A stretch of 64,000 bases of DNA, taken from NCBI GenBank assembly GCA_964642385.1, contig CAZXON010000004.1, positions 1 to 64,000 of the forward strand. The letters are read 5' to 3'. The position numbers and the translations under genes were made by a program. Below, piece after piece: positions 34,418 through 45,585 of this stretch; the first letter of the stretch is position 1, and each line of letters starts with the position of its first letter. The notes under the pieces were generated by a model. The model saw only the letters and a program-made list of their open reading frames with translations, was not told the origin of the DNA and ran no database searches. Source of the DNA: JBDHUW01 sp964642385 (lineage in GTDB: Bacteria > Patescibacteriota > Gracilibacteria > Absconditabacterales > Absconditicoccaceae).

Positions 34418-36322
34418 CTATCTTCTTGTTGATAATCTTGCTTTAGAGCCTTTTTCAGATCATCTTTTATAAGGAGCGCGATCGTTATCTCTTCATCTAC
34501 TAGGGCTAGGTTTTCTTGTAAATTTCTCTTGCTCTTGTTTCCTTTGTGCGCTAAAAAAGTTTACATCATACCCACCGATAGAATCTTTTGCTGAACTCTT
34601 ACGTACTGCATTATCACTTCTACGACCAACTCTATCTGGTTTGTTGTCAAATTGGCTTCTGCTAGTCGGTTTTTTCTCAAATGAAGCCCTTGGCGTTCCA
34701 TACGTGCGTTCTTCTTTTTGTCCTGCTCCCTCTGGTTTTCTGGTGTTTTGTCTATCTCCATAGGTTTTTCTCTCATCTCTATTCTTGTCTCCGAATCTAC
34801 TTGTCGGTCTACTTCCACCACGTTTAAAATCATCTCTACCGCCGCGTTTATAATCGCCGCGTTCCTTTCCATAACTGCCTGTAATACTCCTAGACACCAT
34901 ACGTCTTTTTTTCTCAGAAGGTGGAAGTGGGCGGTCTAGTTTAACATCAGCATATTCACTTCCTTTGTCCAAAACCGCTTTACTAGTTGTCGTTTTTTGT
35001 AGTTTTATTTTGTGTTCTTTTTCAATACCCATTACAAGGTGCCTCTCATCTGCATCTACTAACATGATAGCTTTCCCTTCAGCTCCAGCACGTCATGTAC
35101 GACCAATACGATGTATATAACTTTCTGGTTCACGAGGGACATCAAAATTAATTACAAGTTTCACATTATCCATATTTAATCATCTTGCTGCGACATCTGT
35201 CGTGATCAAAATATTACAAACTCCATCCTTGAAATCACGCAATGTACGAGTACGATGACGCATATCTAAATCTCCATTCAAAAACCCAACTTGTAAGTTT
35301 TTCCCATTTTCTTTTTCTTTTTCCAAGTGCTTTGCAAGGATTTCCGTATTTCTCTTTGTTTGTGAGAATATCAATATTTTTTGTCATTCATGGGTATGAA
35401 TAAGTTCTACAAGTGTTGCAAACTTGTGTGCATGAGGCACTTCAATATACGTATGATCAATCTTATCTACTGTTATATTTGTACCAATGCGAATATGTTT
35501 ATAGTCGGGACAGTGTTTAGCAATGATATTTTTTATTTCTGGATTAATTGTTGCAGAAAAAGTCATTGTTTGCTTGAGATTTTCCAATTGTCCCCATATT
35601 CGATCAACATCTTCGATAAATCCCATATCAAGCATACGATCAACCTCATCAAGTATGAAGTAATCGATTTTACTTACATCAAGATATCTTTTTTGCATAA
35701 AATCGATGAGTCTTCATGGAGTAGCAACGATGAACTGTGGTCCATTCTTCAAATCATCTTTTTGGAACTGTATAGATTTTCCACCTATAAGAATCATTGA
35801 TTTCATCTGAAGATATCTTGTTAATGTTTTGATGTCATCACGGATTTGTTGTACGAGTTCTCTTGTTGGAGCAACGATTAACACTTGTGGATAATGGTTT
35901 TTACTATCAATCTGTTGCAAAATTGGTAACAAGAAAGCTGTTGTTTTTCCTGTCCCTGTTTGTGATTGTCATACAATATTTGTACCAGACATAGCAGCTT
36001 CCCAAACCTCAGTTTGTATTTGTGTTGGGGTGGTGTATCCGAGCTTGTCGATAACCTTTTGGATTTGTCGTTTAAGATTAAAAGGCGTGAATCCAGTAGG
36101 TTCAGGCTGTACATATGGAGTAGTAAACTCTTCTCTACTTATTCTTGGTTCTCTTTCTTCAAATCTTCTTGGTGATCTTCTTTTGTTGCCGAAACTTCTT
36201 TCAAATGATCTAGGTCTGTCGGCACTTCTTTCAAATGATCTAGGTCTGTCGGCACTTCTTTCAAATGATCTAGGTCTAGCTGATCTTTTACCAGCAAAAT
36301 CTTTTTTTTCTTCTTGTTGCAT
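34418..36322 (-). CDS. DEAD-box RNA helicase with repeat N-terminus and RG-rich C-terminus
   Basis: 634 residues. Residues 1-60 are Arg/Ser/Phe-rich with three 'RPRSFERSAD'-type repeats. The helicase core has a Q motif ('GFTPFNLK', 'TTPTQIQTEVW'), motif I 'SQTGTGKTTAF' (first Gly TGA), Ia 'APTREL', motif II DEVD in place of DEAD, III 'SAT', and motif VI 'YIHRIGRTGRAG'. The C-terminal 190 residues are basic, Gly/Arg/Lys-rich and probably disordered. Likely roles are ribosome assembly or mRNA turnover, as for RhlE/CshA. Confidence 0.93.
36194..36277 (-). repeat. 30-bp coding tandem repeat in helicase N-terminus
   Basis: Three copies of a 30-base unit, at 36194, 36224 and 36254 on the plus-strand sequence, encode the repeated 'RPRSFERSAD' decapeptide. 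The copies are nearly identical in DNA, so they arose recently. Confidence 0.85.
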
Positions 36323-36427
36323 AAAAAAATTACTAATATAGTAAAAAAATGTGTTTCTAGCTCTCAGAAAAGGTATTTAAAAAAATACCCAATTTGCATG
36401 AAATGTTGTAATATGCAATGCTATCAA

Positions 36428-36557
36428 CGCGATGTTTGATAGCCATAGAAAAGGCGACCTTCGGTCGCAATAAGTCGGTAGGCCCGCTAAGTGAGGGGAA
36501 ATCGCATCCTACATAAAGGAGCAGCCCGTGAGGCGAGAAACAAACTTTCAAAATCTT
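36428..36557. other. GC-richer, hairpin-forming noncoding segment
   Basis: Contains GCGACC-TTC-GGTCGC, GCC-CGTGA-GGC, and TAGG...CCTA pairs, and is visibly richer in G+C than its surroundings. A minus-strand frame of 64 codons crosses it but uses unlike codon choice and overlaps the structures, so I treat it as noncoding. A 'GGAGCAGCC' string is reminiscent of SRP RNA, but the rest of that domain is absent. Identity unknown. Confidence 0.4.
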
Positions 36558-36826
36558 TACATGATTCTGCTAGATCAGCCATAATCTTCAGAAACTGCAT
36601 GAATATCAAACATGTATAGTATATGAAACGCATATGAAATAGCAAGAGGACTACTGAGAAATTTTATGGCATCATTGGTTTCGTCTTTATGAAAGCATTG
36701 ACTGCTAACAACTGGTTATCAATAATCTCCATTATTGACATATAAAACATATTTTTCTCAAATGTCAAGCATTCTTTCTGGCGTGTGTGTCGGAATCTCA
36801 GCCCCTTTTTTGTATAAATTGATAAA
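36557..36826 (-). pseudogene. Possible decayed coding fragment
   Basis: Minus-strand frame in code 25 with protein-like composition ('GAEIPTHTPERMLDIGEKYV', then TAA at 36716-36718, then 'NDAIKFLSSPLAISYAFHIL', ending at TAA 36557). There is no good start codon and one internal TAA. No family recognised. Could be chance, since it sits in a stretch with no other gene. Confidence 0.3.
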
Positions 36827-36837
36827 ACCCGTATAAT

Positions 36838-37085
36838 AATACTATCACGATAAGCTCAAAAGAGGGTTGTAGCCACTAGAGGGATTGTTGGATCAAGGTT
36901 TCTCCTTGTAAAACCCGTTATCACATGATTCACCGGATGATTGGATAACATTTGGTCTATGGTATGGGGTCTTTCTTCAATATAATGGCATCGAGAAGGC
37001 AAGTAATCGATGCTATGATATTGGCGAAAGCCGGCCCTATGGCATAGACGTCATAGGCCGTCTTGTTTTCAAGCCGGTCTTTTCT
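36838..37085 (+). ncRNA. Candidate structured RNA with terminator
   Basis: Several nested helices are visible: CAAGG/CCTTG, GTTATC/GATAAC, GGCATCGA/TCGATGC(T), a GNRA hairpin GGC-GAAA-GCC, and a long-range helix joining GTCTATGGTATGGG (from about 36954) with CCCTATGGCATAGAC (from about 37036). The 3' end is a stem with loop TTTT followed by TTTTCTTTTA, like an intrinsic terminator. It could be a free RNA or a leader of the PAP2 gene at 37190. It does not match RNase P, tmRNA or SRP consensus blocks that I know. Confidence 0.5.
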
Positions 37086-37189
37086 TTTATTAAAAAAATA
37101 AAATATACAAAATACAAAAAAGAAACAATTGAAATCTTCTTGGTATAATTTATAAGAATTATACGCTTTTTATCTATTAGTCTATATGT

Positions 37190-37732
37190 ATGGATTTATA
37201 TATCGCTCAATTTATTTCAGAATTTGCACAGGGGAGTCGAGTCGACGATTTTTCTTTTCTGCTAAGCCGATTGGTTTTTTTAGTGCCAGCTTTGATAATT
37301 ATTATTCTTTTCTCTTTGTATGCAGATAAAAGATCTCGAAAACAATATCTTATCGCGCTTATTGTCAGTGCTATTTTATTTTATCTTTGCAATGAGTTGT
37401 TCTTTAAAGATATTTTGCCTCAATTTATAGGAGAAAGGATGAGACCCTATCTTGCTCATCCAGATCTTTTTCGTGCAATTGGAGATAAACTCACTGATAG
37501 TTCTTTTCCATCTAGTCATGTTGCAAGCACTGTTTGAATCCTTGCTCTGTTTGTTTGGAGAAGTAGGAGTTGTTGGATTTTAGCAATTATCCTGTGATTG
37601 CTTGTAGCACTTTCTAGAGTCCACAATGGAATGCATTATCCATCGGATGTTCTTGCGTGAGCATTTTTTGGTATCTTATATGCCTATCTTGCAATCCAGG
37701 CTAGCAAATTTATCATGAAAAAATCTAAATAA
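37190..37732 (+). CDS. PAP2-family phosphatase
   Basis: 180 residues, about five membrane segments. All three PAP2 motifs: 'KRxxxxxRP'-like 'IGERMRPYL', 'SSFPSSHVAS' with the catalytic-site His, and 'SRVHNGMHYPSDVLAG' (SRxxxxxHxxxD). Family members dephosphorylate undecaprenyl pyrophosphate or phosphatidic acid/PGP. Given the lipid genes elsewhere, either substrate is plausible. Downstream of the structured RNA candidate. Confidence 0.88.
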
Positions 37733-37752
37733 GTGGGCTTTGTCGTCATTAT

Positions 37753-38970
37753 CTACACAATTATACCACTTCATATAACCTTGTCTTCATCGTATGCAAC
37801 GAATACTTGCCCAGATGCGACTGCTCTTTGCGGTTGTTCAAACTGTGCGTGTACATGCTGGTTTTCATCTATTTGTAGGGTCACGTGTTGATCAGCTTGT
37901 CTATAACGAATTTTCGCACCTCATGTTCGGGGAAAATTATATGGTTCTCCTATCCAATGTCGGTTAGAAATAGAGATTTCAGAACTACATAGTTCGTCGG
38001 TATCAGCATATCCCACTACGAGAGTGTTTGTTACAATATCTTTTTTTAAAACAAATAGAGGGCGAGGAGCGGCAACGCCAAGTCATTGTCTTTGTCAGAT
38101 GGTATATCATCGAACACCATTGTGTTCACCTATTTTTTTTCACGTGATATCTACGATAGGTCCTTTTTTTTCTGGAATATATTGTTGCAAAAACTCTCTC
38201 ATTGGTACCTTCCCGATGAAACAGATTCCTTGGCTATCTTTACGGTCTGCATTTGGGAGTCATGCTTCTTTTGCGATCTGTCTCACTTCCGATTTTTTCA
38301 ATCATCATAGTGGGAAAATAGCTTTAGATAGCTGATGTTGGTTTAATCACGCAAGGAAATAACTTTGATCTTTGCTGGTGTCTATTCATTTATAAAGAGA
38401 GTATGTAGCAAAATTCAAAATATTTTTTCAAGTATCTGACGTCTGTTTTTGTCATTTGGTGGCATTTTCAGCCTGTTTGTAATCATTGTCTATTGTTGTT
38501 TTTTGCTCCGTAGGAGCAATTTTTTGAATTGTCTCACCGTCAAAATAATGTGTATTTTCGTAGGTTAGCTCTCAGTTCGTTGGATCGTTTTTTTTGATTT
38601 GTGCATAGTGGCCTGTCGCAATAGCATCAAATCCCAGAGAGATTCATTCATCCAAAAAAACGTTAAATTTTATCTCACTGTTGCAAAGTACATCTGGATT
38701 TGGTGTAAGCCCATTTTTGTAACTTTCTACGATATAAGTGACAATGCGGTTGTGATATTCTTGTTGATAATCAAATATATAGAGCTTAATTCAAAGATAA
38801 TCGGCTACTTTTTGTGCTTCCGCAAGATCTTCTTTGGTTGTGCAGGTTTCATCTTCTGTTGTATAGTTTACCATAAAACCTCCGGTTACATCAAAACCTT
38901 GCTGCATCAAAAGATAGGCAGCAACTGCAGAATCGACTCATCAAGACAATCAAACAAGTATGCGTTTCAT
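37753..38970 (-). CDS. mnmA: tRNA-specific 2-thiouridylase MnmA
   Basis: 405 residues. PP-loop 'LVGLSGGVDSAVAAYLL' has three TGA glycines in a row of motif positions (GTT TGA TTG TCT TGA TGA GTC), among the clearest recoding evidence here. Catalytic Cys in 'NPDVLCNSEIKF' and second Cys in 'KDSQGICFIGKV'; 'ATGHYAQI' also present. It thiolates U34 of Lys, Glu and Gln tRNAs. An insert of about 70 residues ('QKIAPTEQKTT...') after the HYAQ motif lengthens it beyond the usual 360. Confidence 0.95.
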
Positions 38971-39102
38971 GTTAGTTATTGTAGAGATTGGCAAGGAAAA
39001 GGCAAATAGAAAGCATTAGCATAAACATCTATCTGTTTTTTGACAAAAAAAATTATTCGACTATTATCATTGTATTGTCTTTTATTCTTCATTTGTACTA
39101 TT

Positions 39103-39492
39103 ATGACTGAAATTGGTTTTGAATCCAGCGGTAACCCGCTTATTTGAATTTTATATGCTGTTATTTGAATTCTTTATATTGTATCTCTATGGAAAATTTT
39201 TACAAAAGCTAACTTACCAGGTTGGGGGAGCATTATACCATTTTATAATGTTTATTTACAGATAAAACTTGCATGAAAACCTTGATGGTGGTTGCTTTTA
39301 CTTTTTATACCATTTGTAAATATTGTAATCTTGATCATCATTACAATTGAAACAGCTAGAAGATTTGGGAAAGGAAATTGATTTATCGTCTGAATGTTTT
39401 TCTTGTGATTTATTTTTTATCCAATTTTAGCTTTTGACGATTCTAAATACACTCCCATCGTTGAAAAAATTGAGAACAAACCAGCACAATAA
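39103..39492 (+). CDS. DUF5684-like small membrane protein
   Basis: 129 residues, three membrane segments. 'ANLPGWGSIIPFYNVYLQIK' and 'GKPWWWLLLLFIPFVNIVI' are the pattern of the DUF5684/signal-peptidase-I-associated membrane domain common in CPR and Bacteroidetes, ending in 'ILAFDDSKYTP'. Function unknown. TGA is Gly in 'PLIGILYAVIGIL'. Followed by a terminator. Confidence 0.7.
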
Positions 39493-39510
39493 GAATATAA
39501 TTTTAAAAAG

Positions 39511-39543
39511 AATCCTGACCTTCATAGTCGGGATTTTTTTTTA
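39511..39543 (+). terminator. Intrinsic terminator between DUF5684 gene and atpD
   Basis: Stem AATCCTGAC / GTCGGGATT with a 7-base loop and a T-run. A shorter T-run on the minus side means it may also stop the ATP synthase transcript. Confidence 0.75.
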
Positions 39544-39587
39544 TTATTCAACTTATAAAAAATTAATACTTTTGTAAATTGGCTTTT

Positions 39588-40991
39588 TTATGCTACCGTT
39601 TTTTCACTCTCCCAACTAGCAACTACATCTTGTATAGATCCTTTGTACATAAAGTGATGCTCAGGGATTTCATCAACTTCTCCATCAATAATCATGTTTA
39701 CTGCTTTTATGGTGTCTTTTACTGATACATACGTACCTGATAATCCTGTAAACTGTTCTGCGACATGAAATGGTTGTGAAAAATATCTCTCAACTTTACG
39801 CGCTCTATAAACTGTTGCTTTGTCATCCTCTGAAAGTTCCTCCATACCTAAGATTGCTATTATATCCATCAATTCTTTATATCTTTGTAAGATTTTTTGT
39901 ACTTTTTGTGTCGCTTGAAAGTGGTCTTCTCATATGTTGCTTACACTAAGTATCAAAGAACTACTGCTTAGCGGATCCACGGCAGGATAAATTCACTTTT
40001 CTGCAATAGATCTATCTAGTACAACAGTCCCATCCAAGTGAGCAAATGTGTTAGCTGGTGCTGGATCAGTTAGGTCATCTGCGGGAACATATACAGCTTG
40101 AAAAGATGTAATTGACCCATCTTTTGTCGATGCAATGCGTTCTTGTAATTCACCCATTTCTGTTGCAAGTGTAGGTTGATATCAAGCTTGCGATGGAATT
40201 CTTCCAAGGAGCGCTGAAATTTCTGATCAGGCTTGAGAAAATCTAAATATATTGTCTACAAACAAAAGCACATCTTTCTGTTCTTTGTCTCTAAAATACT
40301 CAGCAAGCGTAAGGCCAGTCATCGCAACACGAGCTCTCGGGCCTGGAGTTTCATTCATTTGACCGAATACCATTGCTGTCATTGGCATTACTCCAGAATC
40401 TTTCATTTCATGATATAGATCGTTTCCTTCTCTTGTGCGTTCTCATACTCAACAAAACACTGATACACCACTATGATGTTTAGCAATATTGTGAATCAAT
40501 TCCTGGATAATTACAGTTTTACCTACTCATGCTCATCCAAACAATCAAATTTTACCTCATTTTAGGATAGGTGCCATCAAGTCAATCACCTTAATGCCTG
40601 TTTCTAGAATTGCAACTTTTGTTGAAAGATTTATAAATGCAGGAGCAGAGCGATAAATATCCCATTTCTCTTGAGATTGTATTGGGCCAATTTCATCAAT
40701 AGGCTCTCCCAATACATTCATGATACGGCCAAGTACATTCGGTCCAACTGGTACTTGAATAGGTGAGCCAAGTCACTCTATCTCATCTCATTTTTTTAAA
40801 CCATCAGTGGTCTGCATGGCAATTCATCTGACAATACCATCGTCTAGATGCTGTAATATTTCAATTGTTACCTTGTCGTTAGTGCTGTTGGTTGTTTTGG
40901 TGACAACAGCATGTTTAATAAACGGTAACTCATTTGTGTCGAATTGCATGTCAACAACAACACCCTTAATAGCAATAATAAATCCTTTCAT
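39588..40991 (-). CDS. atpD: ATP synthase F1 beta subunit
   Basis: 467 residues. Walker A 'GLFGGAGVGKTVIIQELI', 'GVGERTREGNDLYHEM', Walker B 'DVLLFVDNIFRFSQAGSEIS', 'ALLGRIPSQAGYQPTLATEM', and the 'VYVPADDLTDPAPANTFAHL' loop are intact, so catalytic sites are complete. Last gene of the operon, after atpA. TGA encodes many glycines, for example in 'LFGGAG'. Confidence 0.97.
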
Positions 40992-41057
40992 AATGATAAT
41001 TGATACAAATAAAGTATGAATTTGTTTATGTATATACAGTATTATTTTTCGTATATA

Positions 41058-42572
41058 CTACTTATTCTTTAGTTCATCTAATACTTCTTCTGCAAGTTTT
41101 TTTATATTGTCTTCGATCTCATCAGTTAATTTCTTGTCTTGTAGGATTTTTTCATTTAAGTATTTGTATGTAGTATCTAGTTTCTCGTAAATATTTTTTT
41201 CAAAATGTTTGATTTCATTTAGCTCTAGTTTATCAATATATCAATTAAGAGCTATATAAATTACTACTGCTTGATAAGAATATGACAGAGGAGAGTTTTC
41301 ATTTTGTTTTAAAATCTCTACCAGCCTTTGTCATCTTGATAGTTTCGCTTGTGTAGATGCATCTAAATCAGAACCAAATTTTGAAAACGATTCTAGTTCT
41401 CTAAATGCAGCTAACTCTAATTTAAATGTCCCTGCAATTTTTTTCATAATTGGAGTTTGTGCTGAACCTCACACACGAGATACAGAATAACCCACATTAA
41501 TAGCTGGTTTAACACCCGCATTAAATAAGTTGGTTTCTAGAAAAATTTGGCCATCTGTGATAGAAATCACATTTGTAGGGATGTATGCAGATATATCACC
41601 AGCTTGTGTTTCAATGATTGGCAGAGCAGTTAATGACCCTCATCAATAATTTTCATTGAGTCTTGCAGCTCTCTCCAACAATCTAGAGTGTAGATAAAAA
41701 ACATCACCAGGATACGCTTCACGACCAGGAGGCCTTTTTAGAAGCAAAGAAATTTCCCTATATGCAATTGCGTGTTTTGTAAGATCATCATAAATTATAA
41801 GCGCATCTTTTCACTGATGCATGAAGTACTCTCCTAACGAACATCCTACATATGGAGCTAGATACTGTGCTACAGAAGGGGATGATATTGATGCATTTAC
41901 AACAATCGTATAGTCCATTGCGCCTAATTCTTTTAATGTTTGTACTATTCTTGCTATCTTTGAATCTTTTTGTCAAATTGCGACATAAATACATGTTACG
42001 TTTCCTCATTTTTGCGCTAGAATAGTATCAATTGCAATTGTTGATTTACCTGTCTGTCTATCTCAAATGATTAACTCTCTTTGTCATCTACCAATAGGTA
42101 TCATAGCATCGATAGCTTTGATTCATGTTTGTAATGGAACCGTTACCGATTTCCTTGTAATAACGCCTGAAGCAACTCTTTCAACTGGATAGTAATCATC
42201 TGCAGCGATTTTACCTCATTGGTCGATAGGATTTCCAAGTCCATCAAGCACTCTTCAAATGTAGTTTTGACCTACTCCTACAGAAAAAACGTTGCCTGTA
42301 GTTTCAACAGTATCACCATGTTTTAGTGTTGTATAATCGCCAAGCACCAAAATCCCTATAGAATCACGTGAAATATCCAAAACAAGTCATGGAATGCCAT
42401 TGTTGAATGTCACGATTTCTCCAAATTTAGCTTCATCAAGTCAAATTACCGTAGCAACACCATCTTTAATCTCGTATATTTGTCCTTTTTTGACAAAAGC
42501 ATCTCCTAGATTGCTATCACGGATAAGTGTGTTAATTTTTTCCAAGATGGAGTCGATATGAAGGTTTTCCAT
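41058..42572 (-). CDS. atpA: ATP synthase F1 alpha subunit
   Basis: 504 residues. P-loop 'IGDRQTGKSTIAIDTIL', 'YVAIGQKDSKIARIVQTL', 'RPPGREAYPGDVFYLHSRLL' and 'PIIETQAGDISAYIPTNVIS' are present; the arginine finger stretch 'GYSVSRVGGSAQTPIMKKIA' is intact. The start overlaps the atpH stop (TAATG). Confidence 0.97.
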
Positions 42573-43036
42573 TAGCGTAAGATAATATTTAAATCGGTAT
42601 CAATATCTCTATGATATCTATGAGTATCTGTATATACATGTAATCAGACTGAATTAAGTTCTTTTTCTATAAGGATATCTATGGGTTTTACTTTATCTAT
42701 GGCATTAGTAATAGTAGTAATTGTTTCATTTCAATCATTTTGATTTTGAATTTCAACTGTACAATAATTGTTTTGTAGTATTTGTTGAACTCTCTTTCTA
42801 AGATAATCTATTTCGTCATTTGTTTTATATCAAAGCTGAAAAAAGATACTTAGAATCGTCGCAGTGTCAGGATCTCATTGATATATAGAGTCTATAATTT
42901 CTATTTTGCTAACCAATAGACCATAGCGTGCAATGATTTTTTTTGCAATGAGTAAATGTGAAAGTATCTGTGTGTTAGAGTATCACATTTTTTTGCATGT
43001 ATCTATGAAGACTTGGGGAGATTTTATAATACTCAT
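42572..43036 (-). CDS. atpH: Probable ATP synthase delta subunit (divergent)
   Basis: 154 residues between atpF and atpA, where delta is expected. The N-terminus is helical ('ILSHLLIAKKIIARYG'); the C-terminal 'IEKELNSVGLHVYTDTHRYH' and 'DTDLNIILR' loosely match the delta ending (D-x-x-x-x-G-x-x-V, D-x-S-x-x-x-x-L). Sequence similarity alone would be too weak; the call rests mainly on position and length. Delta links F1 to the peripheral stalk. Confidence 0.7.
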
Positions 43037-43092
43037 GTATATACAAATGCTTAAATAACTAACTTATTTTTCATACACTTTGTAAACTTGAT

Positions 43093-43596
43093 TTATTTTT
43101 TCGATGCTGACTGAGAGAACTCTTTAATCAGATTTTCCATATACGCTTGTTCTACCTGTTTGTCTGTAAATATTTTTTTGATTATTTCACGAGATGTAGA
43201 TTGCACCGCAGAAACAAAATGATTTTCAAGATCTGCATAAGCAAGGTTTGCTTGTTTGTTTGCAGTTCCAATGATGTTTTCTGCTTTGCGTTCAGCTTCT
43301 GAGACGATCTCTGCAGATTTTTGTTTTCCCGCAAGCTCTCCTTGGCGAATCAAATTATCTTTGTGCTCAGAAGCCTCTTTGAGTATAACATTCGCTTTTT
43401 GTTCTGCCTCCTTGATCATTTGCTGATATGTTTCATCAGCAGCAGCAAGTTTTTTTTCCTTAGCGACTCTTTCTTCAATTTCTACAGAAAGTGGCTTCGC
43501 AAGAAACTTGATAACAACCCAAAAAAACAATGCTATATTAAATAACTGTATAGCAACATTCAAAATGATCTGCCATAAAGATGTTTCGTGTTCCAT
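43093..43596 (-). CDS. atpF: ATP synthase F0 b subunit
   Basis: 167 residues. One N-terminal membrane helix ('LFNIALFFWVVIKFLAKPLS') then a long charged coiled coil ('ETYQQMIKEAEQKANVILKE'). It forms the peripheral stalk. Unlike its neighbours it contains no TGA codon. Confidence 0.9.
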   Translation of the reverse strand: MEHETSLWQIILNVAIQLFNIALFFWVVIKFLAKPLSVEIEERVAKEKKLAAADETYQQMIKEAEQKANVILKEASEHKDNLIRQGELAGKQKSAEIVSEAERKAENIIGTANKQANLAYADLENHFVSAVQSTSREIIKKIFTDKQVEQAYMENLIKEFSQSASKK

Positions 43597-43598
43597 GT

Positions 43599-43796
43599 TT
43601 ATTTAATAAGAGTAACTACAAAAGAGAGAAGTGCAATAAATTCACAAAGAGCTAACGCAATAATTCCAGGTACAAACATCTCTTTTGACGCTTGAGGGTT
43701 TCTAGAAATACCTGTTAACCAAGAATAACCAATAATTGACATTGCAATCGCTGCGAGTGATCATGCTAAAGGAAGTGATAATTGTACTAATTCCAT
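43599..43796 (-). CDS. atpE: ATP synthase F0 c subunit
   Basis: 65 residues, two membrane helices joined by the polar loop 'SRNPQAS' (family RxP). The ion-binding Glu is in 'LALCEFIALLSFVV'. The Na+-type partner residues (Gln in helix 1, Ser after Glu) are not seen, so proton coupling is more likely. At the short end of the c-subunit range. Confidence 0.9.
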
Positions 43797-43844
43797 TTTT
43801 ATAATAATATAATATAAAACAAATTTTGTAGACATGTGGTGTGT

Positions 43845-44645
43845 TTAATGCGCTTCTCATGCTAATCTGAAGTATACTGTTGAGAGTATTGCGAATATAA
43901 GTGCTTGTAGAAGTGATATGCATGCTTCATACCCAAATACAACTATAGGTCCCAAAAGTGGTATAGGGCTAATAATTTGCATTGCATATAAAAGCAGGAT
44001 AAGTAGAAGCATTCCTACAAACATATTTCAGAAAAGTCTCAGAGACAATGATAGTATTTTTCCAAATTCACCTAACAATTCAATAATTCAAATTAGTAAT
44101 CCAAGAAGTATATCTAAGAATTTAGTAATTATTTTCCAAGGTTTATCAACTTTTTTGACGATTCCCATTCCATTTATAGGAAGATACTTGTTTATAAAAT
44201 GAAAACCATGTTGTGCAAACCCATATCCAAACATTCCCACAATAACCATCGTTGCAAGAACTGCATTAAATAAGACATCTGTAGTCACTGGTCTAAACCA
44301 CGCATGAGCTGCTGGCCAGACAAGCACCACCATATCTCAGATTAATCCAAATAAATTTGCTCGTAAAACATAAAAAAATATAGTTGTTGTAAAGGTTATT
44401 ACCTTTGAATTTGTCGCTTCTCAACCTATATTTGAGAGAAACTCATATATTTTTTCATACACATATTCTATTGATTGTGTGTAAAAAGTCGGTTGCCCTT
44501 TTCCCTTTTGTTGTCTATAAATCCGAATCAGAACAAAAAAAATCAGATTGCCTAAAATGGCAGCTATTAATGATTGAGAAACACTAGCACTTCAAATAGT
44601 GTTAAAATGAGGTAGTAGAGGTGGTATTATTTCACTAATAGACAT
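43845..44645 (-). CDS. atpB: ATP synthase F0 a subunit
   Basis: 266 residues, about six membrane segments. The essential Arg is in 'SLSLRLFGNMFVGMLLLILL'; the C-terminal 'YEACISLLQALIFAILSTVY' matches the family ending. It forms the ion half-channels against the c-ring. It lies 13 bases after atpG. Confidence 0.93.
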
Positions 44646-44657
44646 TCAAATGTAACA

Positions 44658-45581
44658 TTATCAAGTAATAATTGCTTTTGCGCCTGCTATTTCTATGATT
44701 TCTTTGGTAATGGAATCTTGACGAGCTTTGTTGTATGCAATCGTGAGCGTGTTTATTTGCTCCGTAGCATTGTCTTTTGCTCATTTCATGGCGATCATAC
44801 GCGCTGCGAATTCACATGTTTTGTTTTGCAACAATGAACCATATACTATATATCTCATAACCATAGAACGAATTGTATCTTTAATTATTTCTTTTGAAGG
44901 CTCCATTTTAGTTTCCATTTTTTTCTCTAAGGTTGTACCAAGTGTTCATGGACTAGCACTATATCATTCCAATCATAAATTCTCTTCTTTCAATCCTTCT
45001 AAAAATATATTAAAGTTTCATGCGTGTAGTGGGAAAAGAGAGAATATAACTGGTATATACTTCATTGTATTTTTGAAAATATTGTAGCATATATATATAT
45101 TTTTATACGATTCCAGCGTTATTTTGTCTTGTATATACATCAAAACATCATTGCATTTTTCTAATGATACATCATCTCATAAAAATGTTTCTCATATAAT
45201 TGAATACTTACGACGAGAGAAATATTCTTTAGTTTTTTTTCCAATAATATATAGGTCGATATTGTCTTTCTTTTCTTCAAAAGTCGTATGAATTTTCTTA
45301 AATAAAGTGGTATTTAGCGAACCACATAATCCTTTGTCAGATCATATTACAACCACAAGTTCTTTTTCTGTGTCTTTTAAATTTGGATGAGCAAAAAGAT
45401 CTCCTTTATCATCTATTTGTACAAGCAAATCAACGAGAGCAAGCATGCACTCTCTAATATGAATAGCACTTTTTTTTGTTTTTTGAAGTTTAATAGTAGA
45501 AAATATTTCAAGAGCGTTCGTGATCTTGTTTATGTTTGTTGTCGCTTGCAATTTAGATTTTAACTGTTTGGTATCTGCCAT
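44658..45581 (-). CDS. atpG: ATP synthase F1 gamma subunit
   Basis: 307 residues. N-terminal helix 'LKSKLQATTNINKITNALEI', the conserved 'VVIGSDKGLCGSLNTTLF', and the C-terminal helix 'ARMIAMKGAKDNATEQINTL' with 'YNKARQDSITKEIIEI' are present. It is the central rotor shaft. It sits second in the operon, before atpB, rather than between atpA and atpD. Confidence 0.95.
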
Positions 45582-45585
45582 ATTT

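Noticed and set aside
36194..36277. CRISPR-like short repeats
   Set aside because: The three 30-bp units are directly adjacent and code for a decapeptide repeat in the helicase.
36357..36551. Minus-strand frame of 64 codons
   Set aside because: It covers a GC-rich hairpin block with symmetrical stems, has no TGA glycine and unlike codon choice, and gives no family I recognise.
36428..36557. SRP RNA
   Set aside because: Only GGAGCAGCC matches; the opposing GGTCAGG strand and tetraloop of the conserved domain are absent.
36838..37085. RNase P RNA or tmRNA
   Set aside because: The GAGGAAAGTCC-type block of RNase P is absent; no tag-peptide frame or TTCGA T-loop for tmRNA is seen.
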